A DNA stretch of 64,000 nt, taken from the NCBI RefSeq assembly GCF_009709675.1, contig NZ_WMLB01000025.1, forward strand, positions 124,001 through 188,000, in the 5' to 3' direction. Positions 9,042 through 17,355 of this stretch are shown here, in pieces (the stretch's first letter is position 1; the number at the start of each line of letters is the position of its first letter). Made by a program: the position numbers and the translations under genes. Origin of the DNA: Agromyces bracchium (GTDB lineage Bacteria > Actinomycetota > Actinomycetes > Actinomycetales > Microbacteriaceae). The notes below the pieces were generated by a model. The model was not told where the DNA came from and did not search any database. It worked only from the letters and a program-made list of their open reading frames with translations.

Positions 9042-9114
9042 AGCGGATGACGAGACTCGAACTCGCGACCCTCACCTTGGCAAGGTGATGCGCTACCAAC
9101 TGCGCCACATCCGC
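9042..9114 (-). tRNA. tRNA-Gly (anticodon GCC)
   Basis: Acceptor GCGGATG/CATCCGC, anticodon loop TTGCCAA, T-loop AGTTCGAGTCT and discriminator U. CCA is not encoded. It is the first tRNA of the minus-strand cluster. Confidence 0.95.
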
Positions 9115-9140
9115 GTTGTCGCTGTTTCGGCGACAGAGAG

Positions 9141-9170
9141 ACTCTAACCGATGATGTGAACGAATGACAA
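9141..9170 (-). promoter_or_regulatory. Promoter of the Gly-Cys-Val tRNA cluster
   Basis: On the minus strand TTGTCA (9170-9165) and TAGAGT (9146-9141), 18 bp apart, end 26 nt before tRNA-Gly. Both hexamers are close to the housekeeping sigma consensus. Confidence 0.6.
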
Positions 9171-9359
9171 ACCGACGCCCATGGCCCGGTGATTCCGGCC
9201 GATCAGGGGGCCAATCGAACCGCGCAACCCGGGCGTGTCGCGGTCCCGCGGATCCGCGTCGGGGCGACATCCGAACGCGGGCGCCATGAGCGGATCCGGC
9301 GCTCGAGCGCACTCGCCCCGGCCCAGCGCGCCGATGTGCATTCGACCCGCCGCGTGGGC

Positions 9360-9365
9360 TAGTAT
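9360..9365 (+). promoter_or_regulatory. -10 element upstream of tRNA-Val (CAC)
   Basis: TAGTAT ends 43 nt before the plus-strand tRNA-Val. No clear -35 is seen at normal spacing. Otherwise the 294-nt gap between the divergent tRNAs (9115-9408) holds nothing I can support as a gene. Confidence 0.4.
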
Positions 9366-9408
9366 CGAGTCCGCGGTCGCGATCCGATCGGGTCCGCGAA
9401 TCACACTT

Positions 9409-9484
9409 GGGCGATTGGCGCAGCTGGTAGCGCGCTTCCTTCACACGGAAGAGGTCGTCGGTTCGAGCCCGGCATCGCCCACCA
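9409..9484 (+). tRNA. tRNA-Val (anticodon CAC)
   Basis: Acceptor GGGCGAT/ATCGCCC, anticodon loop TTCACAC and T-loop GGTTCGAGCC, with CCA encoded. It is closely related to the GAC isoacceptor about 0.5 kb away on the other strand, suggesting an ancient local duplication. Confidence 0.95.
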
Positions 9485-9486
9485 TC

Positions 9487-9518
9487 ACGAACGCCCCCGC
9501 ATCCGCGGGGGCGTTCGT
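9487..9518. terminator. Strong hairpin terminator after tRNA-Val
   Basis: A perfect 14-bp stem ACGAACGCCCCCGC / GCGGGGGCGTTCGT with tetraloop ATCC lies between tRNA-Val (+) and the PemK-like gene (-). It probably works in both directions. Confidence 0.8.
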
Positions 9519-9539
9519 CGCTTCGGTCGGGCGCGAGGC

Positions 9540-10100
9540 TCATCCCCACCCGTATCGCTCGGCGAGCGCCCGCGTGACGCGTCCGTACCGCTCGGCGTCG
9601 AGCGACGACGCCTCGCGGCGCATCCCGTCGGCGTGCACGAGGAACACCCGGTCGATCCTCGCCCAGCTCGGGCGTCCCTCGCCGTCCCAGGCGCCGGAAC
9701 CCAGCGCGACCGCGTCGCGATCGCCGTCCTGCGGCTTGCTCGTGAGCTGCACCGCCAGGAAGCGCCCCTCGGTCCCCGCCGCCACGACGACGACCGGGCG
9801 GTCCTTGCCGCGTCCGTCGCGTTCCTCGTACGGCACCCAGGTCCAGACGACCTCACCGGGGTCGGGTTCTCCATCGCGCTCCGGCGTGTACGCGAATCGG
9901 ACCCGGCGGATGCCGGCGGGGTCCAGCTCGACCGTCGCCGTCGGCCCGACGCGCCCGGGCCACTCCTCGTCGTCCGTGCGGGGCCGCGGCGCGGCATCCG
10001 TCGCCACCGAGGCCGGAGCCGCCGGTCGCACGGTCTGCGAGCCGGAGATCGAGCGGATGACACGCCCGAGGGCGGTGAGGAAGCGGCGGGTGTCAGGCAC
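9540..10100 (-). CDS. PemK/MazF-fold protein without adjacent antitoxin
   Basis: 186 residues from a GTG. The C-terminal ~120 residues match the actinobacterial PemK-like family: PGEVVWTWVPYEE, GKDRPVVVVA, VQLTSKPQ, GSGAWDGEGRPSWARID. A ~70-residue N-terminal extension of unknown role precedes it. MazF/PemK proteins are usually RNases paired with antitoxins, but the flanks here are a tRNA terminator and amt, so no partner is visible. TAGTGT ends 6 nt before the GTG, suggesting a leaderless transcript. Toxin activity is unproven. Confidence 0.75.
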   Translation of the reverse strand: MPDTRRFLTALGRVIRSISGSQTVRPAAPASVATDAAPRPRTDDEEWPGRVGPTATVELDPAGIRRVRFAYTPERDGEPDPGEVVWTWVPYEERDGRGKDRPVVVVAAGTEGRFLAVQLTSKPQDGDRDAVALGSGAWDGEGRPSWARIDRVFLVHADGMRREASSLDAERYGRVTRALAERYGWG

Positions 10101-10115
10101 ACCCGCACACTACCC

Positions 10116-10133
10116 TCACCGCCCTCGCGGTGA
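10116..10133 (-). terminator. Hairpin after amt
   Basis: A 7-bp stem TCACCGC / GCGGTGA with loop CCTC sits directly downstream of amt and just upstream of the -10 of the PemK-like gene, insulating the two. Confidence 0.55.
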
Positions 10134-10141
10134 TCGCAGGA

Positions 10142-11365
10142 TCAGACGGACTCGAGCTTGTAGCCCTCTTCGCCGTGGACGATCGTGTCGATGCCCGCCA
10201 GCTCGTCCTCGTTCTTCACGCGGAAGCCGATGGTCTTCTCGATCGCGAAGCCGACCACGAAGGCCACGATGAAGGAGTAGAGGAGGACGCCGACGGCGGC
10301 GATCGCCTGCACGGCCAGCTGGCCGGCGTCGCCACCGACGAAGAGGCCGGTGCCGGTCGCGAAGAAGCCGAGGTAGAGGGTACCGATGAGGCCGCCGACG
10401 AGGTGGATGCCCACCACGTCGAGCGAGTCGTCGAAGCCCCACTTGAACTTCAGCTCGACGGCGATGGCGCAGACCGCACCCGCGACGACACCGAGGACCG
10501 TGGCCCAACCCGGGGTCAGGTTGGCACAGGCCGGGGTGATCGCGACGAGGCCCGCGACGGCGCCCGAAGCGGCACCGACCGAGGTCGGCTTGCCGTCCTT
10601 GATCTTCTCGACGACCATCCAGGCGAGGATCGCCGCGGCGGTGGCGACGAGCGTGTTGACGGCGATGAGGCCGACGCCGGGCATGCCCTCGGCGAGGAAC
10701 TCCGCGCCGGCGTTGAAGCCGAACCAGCCGAACCAGAGGATCGAGGCGCCGAGCAGGGTCAGCGGCACGTTGTGCGGCTTGTCCATGCCCTTCTGGAATC
10801 CGACGCGCTTGCCGAGGACGAGCGCGAGGGCGAGGGCCGCCGCACCGGCGTTGATGTGCACCGCGGTTCCACCCGCGTAGTCGATGACGCCCGGGAGGCC
10901 GAGCGTGTCGCCGAGCGAGAGGATCCAGCCGCCGCCCCAGACCCAGGCCGCGACCGGGAAGTAGACGAGGGTGGCCCAGATGCCCGCGAAGATCATCCAC
11001 GCGCCGAACTTGGCACGGTCGGCGATGGCGCCCGAGATGAGCGCGACCGTGATGATGGCGAACGTCGCGCCGAAGATGACGCCGAGGAGGTCGGCGTTGG
11101 CCGACTCACCGCTGGCGAGGCTCGCGAGGCCGAAGTCGGCGAAGGGGTTGCCCGAGAACTCCCAGGCGCTGCCGACCGCGCTCATGTTGAAGCCGTACAG
11201 CACCCACAGGACGCTGATCAGTCCCATTGCGCCGAAGCTCATCATCATCATGCTGACGACGCTCTTCGCCTTGACCAGGCCGCCGTAGAAGAACGCGACG
11301 CCCGGCGTCATGAAGAGCACGAGCGCGGATGCCGTCACGGCCCACGCGATGTTGCCGCTATCCAT
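10142..11365 (-). CDS. amt: Ammonium transporter Amt
   Basis: 407 residues and about 11 hydrophobic segments. The twin pore histidines are His170 (GGTAVHINAG) and His321 (VVGIHLVGG), and Asp162 (IDYAGGT) is the conserved recruitment residue. It conducts ammonium across the membrane. No glnK/glnD follow, unlike many amtB loci. GAGGA precedes the ATG. A GlnR-type box 122 nt upstream implies induction under nitrogen limitation. Confidence 0.96.
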   Translation of the reverse strand: MDSGNIAWAVTASALVLFMTPGVAFFYGGLVKAKSVVSMMMMSFGAMGLISVLWVLYGFNMSAVGSAWEFSGNPFADFGLASLASGESANADLLGVIFGATFAIITVALISGAIADRAKFGAWMIFAGIWATLVYFPVAAWVWGGGWILSLGDTLGLPGVIDYAGGTAVHINAGAAALALALVLGKRVGFQKGMDKPHNVPLTLLGASILWFGWFGFNAGAEFLAEGMPGVGLIAVNTLVATAAAILAWMVVEKIKDGKPTSVGAASGAVAGLVAITPACANLTPGWATVLGVVAGAVCAIAVELKFKWGFDDSLDVVGIHLVGGLIGTLYLGFFATGTGLFVGGDAGQLAVQAIAAVGVLLYSFIVAFVVGFAIEKTIGFRVKNEDELAGIDTIVHGEEGYKLESV

Positions 11366-11486
11366 AGGTAATCCTCACACCTCTCGGTTTGCAGGGGACG
11401 TACCGCGAGGGGGATGAGACTGGGGCTCGTCTCGAGGTACGACGTTCAGAATGGTGCGGGAACGTTTCGACCACGGGGCACGCTGC

Positions 11487-11502
11487 GTTTCGCAACGGTT
11501 AC
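11487..11502 (-). promoter_or_regulatory. GlnR-type binding site upstream of amt
   Basis: On the minus strand the sequence is GTAAC-CGTTGC-GAAAC, an exact fit to the actinobacterial GlnR half-site pattern GTnAC-n6-GAAAC. It ends 122 nt upstream of the amt ATG. A further GTTAC lies just upstream (around 11520), but its spacing is not canonical. The rest of the 231-nt gap 11366-11596 shows no gene. Confidence 0.65.
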
Positions 11503-11596
11503 GGAATCGCGCGTGATGTAACGAGCATGTTTCCGGATGCCGCGACGAGCCTCCGAAATCGCTGCCGAGGGCTTGTGCCCGGCCCGCGCGGACGGC

Positions 11597-12652
11597 TCAG
11601 TCGTGCGGTGGGAGCTCGCCCGTCGTGAGGGCGATCATGCGCGACATCGAGCGCAGGTACTTCTTCCGGTACCCGCCGGAGAGCATGTCGCCGCCGAAGA
11701 CCTCATCCAGCGGGCGGCCGCTGGCGAGGATCGGGACCTCGGCGTCGTAGACGCGGTCGATGAAGGCGACGAGCCGGAGCGCGGCGTTCTGGTCGGTGAG
11801 CTCGCGGACGCCGGTCAGCGCGATGAACTCGAGCCCGTCGATGAGCTTGATGTACTTCGACGGATGCACGGTGGAGAGGTGCGAGAGGAGTTCGTCGAAC
11901 CCGTCGAGCGAGACGCGGTGCCCGCGCCCGGCGAGCGTCGCCGCCGCGTGCTCGACGGCCGCGTCGTCGACGAGCGCCTCGGCGTGCCCCTCGGTGTCGC
12001 GGCGCCGGTAGTCGAGGCCGTCGATCCGCAGCGTCTCGAAGTTCGACGACAGCGCGTGGATCTCGCGGAGGAAGTCGGCGGCGGCGAAGCGCCCCTCGCC
12101 GAGCGCGTTGGGCGGCGTGTTGCTGGTCGCCGCCACACGCGTGCCGCCGGCCATGAGCTCGCCGAGGAACCGGGTCATGAGCATGGTGTCGCCCGGGTCG
12201 TCGAGCTCGAACTCGTCGATGCAGACCAGGCGCGCGCCGCGCAGCAGCTCGACCGCCTGCGCGTAGCCGAGCGCCCCGACGAGGGCCGTGTACTCGATGA
12301 ACGTGCCGAAGTACTTCGGGCCGTGCGCGACGTGCCAGAGCGCGGCGAGCAGGTGCGTCTTGCCGACGCCGAAGCCGCCGTCGAGGTAGACGCCGGGAAG
12401 CTCGATGCGGGCCGGGCGCTTGCGCGAGAAGAACCCGCCCGGCCGCTGCGCGGCCCGCCACGCGCCGGCGAAGGCGTTCAGCCGGTCGAGGGCGGCCTGC
12501 TGCGACGGGAAGTCGTGGTCGGGCCGGTACGACTCGAACGAGGCGTGCTCGAACTGCGGCGGCGGGACGAGCTCGGAGGCGATCTCGGCTCCGGTGATCG
12601 ACGGGTGGCGGTCGACGAGTCGCTCGAGAGCGGATGCCGCGGCAGTGGTCAT
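11597..12652 (-). CDS. zapE: Cell division protein ZapE (AFG1-like ATPase)
   Basis: 351 residues from the ATG at 12652 (AGGAGA upstream; an ATG 33 nt further out is possible). P-loop ATPase of the AFG1/ZapE family: Walker A GGFGVGKT at 92-99, Walker [10 protein letters not shown], and a conserved ATSN sensor region. In E. coli ZapE binds FtsZ; its role in actinobacteria is less clear. It is divergent from sseA. Confidence 0.88.
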   Translation of the reverse strand: MTTAAASALERLVDRHPSITGAEIASELVPPPQFEHASFESYRPDHDFPSQQAALDRLNAFAGAWRAAQRPGGFFSRKRPARIELPGVYLDGGFGVGKTHLLAALWHVAHGPKYFGTFIEYTALVGALGYAQAVELLRGARLVCIDEFELDDPGDTMLMTRFLGELMAGGTRVAATSNTPPNALGEGRFAAADFLREIHALSSNFETLRIDGLDYRRRDTEGHAEALVDDAAVEHAAATLAGRGHRVSLDGFDELLSHLSTVHPSKYIKLIDGLEFIALTGVRELTDQNAALRLVAFIDRVYDAEVPILASGRPLDEVFGGDMLSGGYRKKYLRSMSRMIALTTGELPPHD

Positions 12653-12795
12653 CGGCGTGGGATCTCCTGTTGCACCTCGTGACATGTGCGGTGACGACGA
12701 CCGGCATGCCGCGTAGATTCGGTGGTGGACGGGTCACCAGCCTAGTCCGCTCCCCGATCCGCCTCGCCCGACCGGGCGACCACTGGAGGTTCCCC

Positions 12796-13695
12796 ATGTC
12801 CGTCGAATTCGACCCCGCCGCAAAGCTGGCCGAGTACGCCCACCCCGAGCGGCTCGTCACCACGGACTGGCTCGCCGAACGGCTCGGGCAGCCGGGACTC
12901 GTGGTGGTGGAATCCGACGAGGACGTCCTGCTCTACGAGGTCGGCCACATCCCGGGCGCCGTGAAGGTCGACTGGCACACCGAGCTCAACGACCCGGTCG
13001 TGCGGGACTACCTCTCGGGCGAGCAGTTCGCCGAACTCCTCGGCGGCAAGGGCATCGCCCGCGACGACACCGTCGTCATCTACGGCGACAAGAACAACTG
13101 GTGGGCCGCGTACGCCCTCTGGGTCTTCACGCTCTTCGGCCACGAGGACGTGCGCCTCCTCGACGGCGGCCGCGACAAGTGGATCGCCGAGGGCCGGCCG
13201 CTGACCACCGAGGCACCCGCCCGCGAGCCCGTCGAGTACCCCGTCGTGGAACGCGACGACACCGCCATCCGCGCCTTCAAGGAGGACGTGCTCGAACACT
13301 TCGGCAACCCGCTCATCGACGTCCGCTCGCCCGAGGAGTACACGGGCGAGCGCACACACATGCCGGCCTACCCCGAGGAGGGGGCGCTGCGCGGCGGCCA
13401 CATCCCGACCGCGGCATCCGTCCCCTGGGCTCGCGCCGCCGCGGAGGACGGCACGTTCCGCACGCGCGCCGAGCTCGACGCGATCTACCGCGACGAGGTC
13501 GGGCTGGAGGACGGCGACGACGTCATCGCCTACTGCCGGATCGGCGAGCGCTCGAGCCACACCTGGTTCGTGCTGACGCACCTGCTCGGGTTCGAGGGCG
13601 TCCGCAACTACGACGGGTCGTGGACCGAGTGGGGCAGCGCGGTGCGCGTGCCGATCACCACGGGTCCCGAGCGGGGCGAGGCGCCCGGCCGGTAG
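12796..13695 (+). CDS. sseA: Thiosulfate/3-mercaptopyruvate sulfurtransferase (tandem rhodanese)
   Basis: 299 residues with GGAGG upstream of the ATG. Two rhodanese domains; the C-terminal active loop is [11 protein letters not shown] with catalytic Cys247. The N-terminal domain lacks the cysteine ([10 protein letters not shown]), as usual. It is 35 nt upstream of sufE, suggesting a sulfur-mobilisation pair. Confidence 0.92.
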   Translation: MSVEFDPAAKLAEYAHPERLVTTDWLAERLGQPGLVVVESDEDVLLYEVGHIPGAVKVDWHTELNDPVVRDYLSGEQFAELLGGKGIARDDTVVIYGDKNNWWAAYALWVFTLFGHEDVRLLDGGRDKWIAEGRPLTTEAPAREPVEYPVVERDDTAIRAFKEDVLEHFGNPLIDVRSPEEYTGERTHMPAYPEEGALRGGHIPTAASVPWARAAAEDGTFRTRAELDAIYRDEVGLEDGDDVIAYCRIGERSSHTWFVLTHLLGFEGVRNYDGSWTEWGSAVRVPITTGPERGEAPGR

Positions 13696-13730
13696 GCGTC
13701 GGCCCAGCCGGGGGTGGGAGAATGGGGGGG

Positions 13731-14171
13731 ATGGATGCCACGACCCTCCCCGCTGCGCTCGCCGAGACGCGCGACGACTTCCTGTCGCTCGGCGTGAAGG
13801 ACCGGCTGACGCTGCTGCTCGACTTCTCCAACGAACTCCCGGAGTTGCCGGAGAGCTACCGCGACCACCCCGACCTGCTCGAGCGCGTCGAGGAGTGCCA
13901 GTCGCCCGTCTACATCTTCGTCGAGCTCGATGCCGACGGGCTCGTGCACATGCACGCGACCGCACCGGCGGAGGCGCCCACCACCCGCGGGTTCGCGTCG
14001 ATCCTCGCGCAGGGGCTCGACGGGCTCACGCCCGACGAGGTGCTCGCGATCCCCGCGGACTACCCGCAGTCGCTCGGCCTGAACGAGGCCGTCTCCCCGC
14101 TCCGCGTGCGCGGCATGTCGGGTATGCTCGCCCGCGCGAAGCGCCAGCTCGCGGAGCGGCTCGCGGCGTAG
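13731..14171 (+). CDS. sufE: SufE family sulfur acceptor
   Basis: 146 residues. SufE accepts persulfide sulfur from a cysteine desulfurase; the acceptor Cys56 is in VEECQSPVY. The ATG at 13731 is preferred (GGGAG 10 nt upstream) over the ATG at 13722, which is too close. A run of seven G residues lies immediately before the start. No desulfurase gene is adjacent; pairing with the rhodanese sseA suggests that enzyme as an alternative sulfur source. Confidence 0.9.
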   Translation: MDATTLPAALAETRDDFLSLGVKDRLTLLLDFSNELPELPESYRDHPDLLERVEECQSPVYIFVELDADGLVHMHATAPAEAPTTRGFASILAQGLDGLTPDEVLAIPADYPQSLGLNEAVSPLRVRGMSGMLARAKRQLAERLAA

Positions 14172-14210
14172 CCCGCCGCCAGCCCGACGGGCGAGCCCGC
14201 CGATCCCTGG

Positions 14211-15395
14211 TCAGCGTTCCGCGAGCCAATCGTGCAGGAGCATCGTCCATCGCGACGGATCGTGGTTCCAGAGCTTCGTGTGACGCGCCCCCTCGAACAC
14301 CTCGAACTGCACGAGGTCGGAGCGCACCTCGGCGAGCCGGCGCGACCCGTCGATCGGCACGAATCCGTCGTCCTCGCTGTGCATGAGCAGGATCGGCACG
14401 TGCAGCTCGTCGGCCCGGGCCACCGCGTCGAGCGCCTCGAGGTCGATCGGCGCGGCCAGGCCGGTCAGCGTCCCCGCGATCGGCGCGCTGAGCACGCGGG
14501 CGACCGCACCGCCGAGCTCGGCCGGCAGGCCGAGGGCGCGACCCTGGAACCGCAGGATGTCGGGCCAGTCCACCGCCGGCGACTCGAGCACGACGCCGAC
14601 GAGGTGCTCGCGGACCTCCTCCGACCTCAGCACGGTCTGCAGCGCGATCGAGCCGCCCATCGACCAGCCCATGAGCACGATGCGCCGCGCGCCGCGATCG
14701 ACGGCGAACCGGACCGCCGCGACCACGTCCTCCCACTCGGTGCCGCCGAGCCCGTACCGGCGGTCCTCGCTCGCCGGCGCCTCGCCGTCGTTGCGGTACG
14801 AGACGAGCAGCGACGACCACCCCGCCCGGGTCGCGGGCTCCACCGCGCGCAGGCCCTCGTGGCGCTTGGCGCCGCGGCCGTGCACGACGACGAGCCAGTC
14901 CGCGGACGGCGCGCCCGCGGCATCCGTCGCCGGGACGAACCACGCCGGGGCGGGCCCCAGCGGGGTCGGCACGAGCACGTTCTCGTAGCGCTCGGCGACC
15001 TCCCACGGACCGAGGTGCACCCACCCGCTGATGCGCCCGCGCGCGGCCCGGTCCAGTCGGCCGAACTCGACCGACTCGATCACGCGCCGGACCCGGTGCC
15101 CGTCGTCGTGGAGCACGTCGCCGACGCGCGCGTAGCCCGAGTCGTGCTCGAACCAGAGGCCGTACCGCCCGCGCATCCGTGCATCCTCGGAACCTGAGAG
15201 CACCACTTCGCCGGCCGCGAGGTCGACGCGTTCGATGCGCAGGTCGTCCTCGCGCTCGAGCTCGGGCGTCACGACGCGCCGCGCGAACACGATCGCGGTC
15301 GCCGCGGTCGCCGCCGCGAACGCCGCGCCCACGATCGCGATTCCGCCGAGCACCGCGCCGATCGGCCCCACCACCGTGCGCTCGAGCCTCGACAT
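14211..15395 (-). CDS. Membrane-anchored alpha/beta hydrolase
   Basis: 394 residues, with an uncleaved-type N-terminal membrane segment (about 9-37). The alpha/beta-hydrolase domain has oxyanion motif VVHGRG, nucleophile Ser245 in GWSMGG, an acid in HSEDD and His in GARHTK. Similar proteins are annotated only as hydrolases/esterases; substrate unknown. GGAGGCGGG precedes the ATG. It is convergent with sufE and divergent from the DUF3000 gene. Confidence 0.8.
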   Translation of the reverse strand: MSRLERTVVGPIGAVLGGIAIVGAAFAAATAATAIVFARRVVTPELEREDDLRIERVDLAAGEVVLSGSEDARMRGRYGLWFEHDSGYARVGDVLHDDGHRVRRVIESVEFGRLDRAARGRISGWVHLGPWEVAERYENVLVPTPLGPAPAWFVPATDAAGAPSADWLVVVHGRGAKRHEGLRAVEPATRAGWSSLLVSYRNDGEAPASEDRRYGLGGTEWEDVVAAVRFAVDRGARRIVLMGWSMGGSIALQTVLRSEEVREHLVGVVLESPAVDWPDILRFQGRALGLPAELGGAVARVLSAPIAGTLTGLAAPIDLEALDAVARADELHVPILLMHSEDDGFVPIDGSRRLAEVRSDLVQFEVFEGARHTKLWNHDPSRWTMLLHDWLAER

Positions 15396-15497
15396 CCCGC
15401 CTCCAGTCTCCGTCGCCGCCGTCCGTCCGGACGGGGTACAGGCCGTCTCGCGGCGCGCCGCCACCCGGCCCCGTGATCGAGACTCTAGTCTGCACAC

Positions 15498-16088
15498 GTG
15501 TCCGACTCGGCGACCACGCCTCCCCCTGAGTTCGCCGCAGCGCTGGAATCGCTGCGGTCCGCGACACCGCGAGCCGAACTGCGCGTGTCGGAGATCGCCG
15601 CGCCCTCCTCGCTCGCCCCATGGGCGGTCGCGCTCTCGGCCGACCTGATCCCCGGGCGGCACGCGGAGGACTCCGAGCTCGGCACCGGCCGATTCGTGCT
15701 GCTCCACGATCCGTCCGAGCCCGAGTCGTGGGGCGGACGCTTCCGCGTCGTCTGCTTCGCGCAGGCCCCGCTCGAGACCGACATCGGCGTCGATCCGTTC
15801 CTGGCCGACGTCGCGTGGTCCTGGCTCGTCGACGCGCTCGACGCGCACGGCGCGCGCTACGTCGCCGCGTCCGGAACCGTGACGAAGATCCTCTCGACGG
15901 GGTACGGCGAACTCGCCCGGCAGGGCGACGGCGCCGAGCTCGAGCTGCGTGCGTCGTGGACGCCGCTCGATGCCGTGATCGCGCCGCATGTGGAAGGGTG
16001 GAGTGAGTTGCTGTGCATGCTGGCCGGCCTGCCTCCGAGCTCGGAGGGGGTGACGGCCCTTCCCACACGGAGGAGGAGACGTGGCTGA
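15498..16088 (+). CDS. DUF3000 family protein
   Basis: 196 residues, conserved in actinobacteria directly upstream of the RNase D gene, function unknown. Recognisable blocks are PWAVALSAD, GRFVLLHDP, WGGRFRVVCFAQAPLE and LADVAWSWLVDAL. The GTG start lies 6 nt after TAGTCT (15486-15491), so the transcript is probably leaderless. Its end overlaps rnd by eight bases (GTGGCTGA), implying coupled translation. Confidence 0.85.
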   Translation: MSDSATTPPPEFAAALESLRSATPRAELRVSEIAAPSSLAPWAVALSADLIPGRHAEDSELGTGRFVLLHDPSEPESWGGRFRVVCFAQAPLETDIGVDPFLADVAWSWLVDALDAHGARYVAASGTVTKILSTGYGELARQGDGAELELRASWTPLDAVIAPHVEGWSELLCMLAGLPPSSEGVTALPTRRRRRG

Positions 16089-17277
16089 CGAGTTCCACGT
16101 GATCGACTCCCGCGAGGCGTACGACGATGCCGTCGAGTCGATCGCGGGGGGCGTGGGTCCGGTCGCCGTCGACGCCGAGCGGGCGAGCGGGTTCCGCTAC
16201 TCGCAGCGCGCCTACCTGATCCAGCTGTTCCGCCGCGATGCCGGCACGTTCCTGTTCGACCCGACGATGATCGGCGACTTCACGAGCCTGCAGGAGGCGA
16301 TCCGCGACGAGGAGTGGGTGCTTCACGCGGCCAGCCAGGACCTGGCGTGCCTCCGCGAGGTCGGGCTCGACCCGAGCGGCATCTTCGACACCGAACTCGC
16401 GGCGCGCCTGCTCGGCATGCCCCGGGTCGGCCTCGCGTCCGTGGTCGAGGAGCTCCTCGGCATCCGCCTCGCCAAGGAGCACTCGGCGGCCGACTGGTCG
16501 ACGCGCCCGCTCCCCCAGTCCTGGCTGCGGTACGCCGCGCTCGACGTCGAGCTCCTCGTCGACGTGCGCGACCGGCTCGCCGAACGCCTCGTCGACGCCG
16601 CCAAGGAGGAGATCGCGCGGCAGGAGTTCGACGCGACCGTGCATCGCGCCGCGAAGCCCCCCGCGGCGGAACCGTGGCGGCGGCTGAGCGGCATCCACGC
16701 GCTGCGATCGCCCCGCAACCTCGCGGTCGCGCGGGCGCTCTGGCATGCGCGCGACGACCTGGCGTCCGAGACGGATGTCGCTCCGGGACGCCTCGTTCCG
16801 GATGCCTCGATCCTCGCCGTCGCGAAGACCCTCCCCGAGTCCAAGCGCGCGCTCGTGGACCTCAAGGCGTTCAACGGTCGCGCGAGCCGCACCGAGATCG
16901 ACCGCTGGTGGGCCGCCATCGAGGACGCACGGACGGCCGACCCGCCCGCGTCGCGCGTGCCGAGCGACGCTCCCCCGCCTCCTCGGGCCTGGGCGTCGCG
17001 CAACCCCGAGGCCGACGCGCGCCTCCGGCTCGCCAAGGCGGCGGTCGGCGACGTGGCCGACGAGTACGGCATGCCCGTCGAGAACCTGCTGACGCCCGAC
17101 CACCTGCGGCGCGTGGCGTGGCATCCGCCCGCCGATGCGACGTCGGAGGCGATCGCCGATGCGCTCGACGAACTCGGCGCACGGGCCTGGCAGATTGAGG
17201 CTACCTCACAGATAATCGCCGAGGCGTTTGTGCACGCGGCACAATCGCTCGAAGACGCCGCACACGACGCTTCGTAG
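16081..17277 (+). CDS. rnd: Ribonuclease D (HRDC domain-containing)
   Basis: 398 residues. DEDDy 3'-5' exonuclease: Asp31 and Glu33 (VDAERASG), Asp87 (SQDL), Tyr151 and Asp155 (YAALD). An HRDC nucleic-acid-binding domain follows (about 205-285). The C-terminus carries a second HRDC-like helical region. Acts on tRNA 3' ends and structured RNAs. Coupled to DUF3000, which may be a partner. Confidence 0.92.
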   Translation: MADEFHVIDSREAYDDAVESIAGGVGPVAVDAERASGFRYSQRAYLIQLFRRDAGTFLFDPTMIGDFTSLQEAIRDEEWVLHAASQDLACLREVGLDPSGIFDTELAARLLGMPRVGLASVVEELLGIRLAKEHSAADWSTRPLPQSWLRYAALDVELLVDVRDRLAERLVDAAKEEIARQEFDATVHRAAKPPAAEPWRRLSGIHALRSPRNLAVARALWHARDDLASETDVAPGRLVPDASILAVAKTLPESKRALVDLKAFNGRASRTEIDRWWAAIEDARTADPPASRVPSDAPPPPRAWASRNPEADARLRLAKAAVGDVADEYGMPVENLLTPDHLRRVAWHPPADATSEAIADALDELGARAWQIEATSQIIAEAFVHAAQSLEDAAHDAS

Positions 17278-17355
17278 GAACCGGCAACCGATTCCGAGGC
17301 GCGCTGACGGCCTTCCTAGGATCGGGTGATCCTCCATTCGAAAGGGAGCTGCAGC

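Noticed and set aside
9144..9404. Possible 86-residue gene between the divergent tRNAs
   Set aside because: No ribosome site, and it covers the tRNA promoters; low-complexity composition.
9540..10100. A complete toxin-antitoxin pair
   Set aside because: No small antitoxin-like reading frame lies on either side of the PemK-like gene.
11498..11524. A canonical double GlnR box (four half-sites)
   Set aside because: The second GTTAC is not at the required spacing and lacks a GAAAC partner; only one complete box is supported.
13722..13730. Phase-variable G7 tract before sufE
   Set aside because: It lies just upstream of the start, not in the coding frame; seven G in high-GC DNA is unremarkable.
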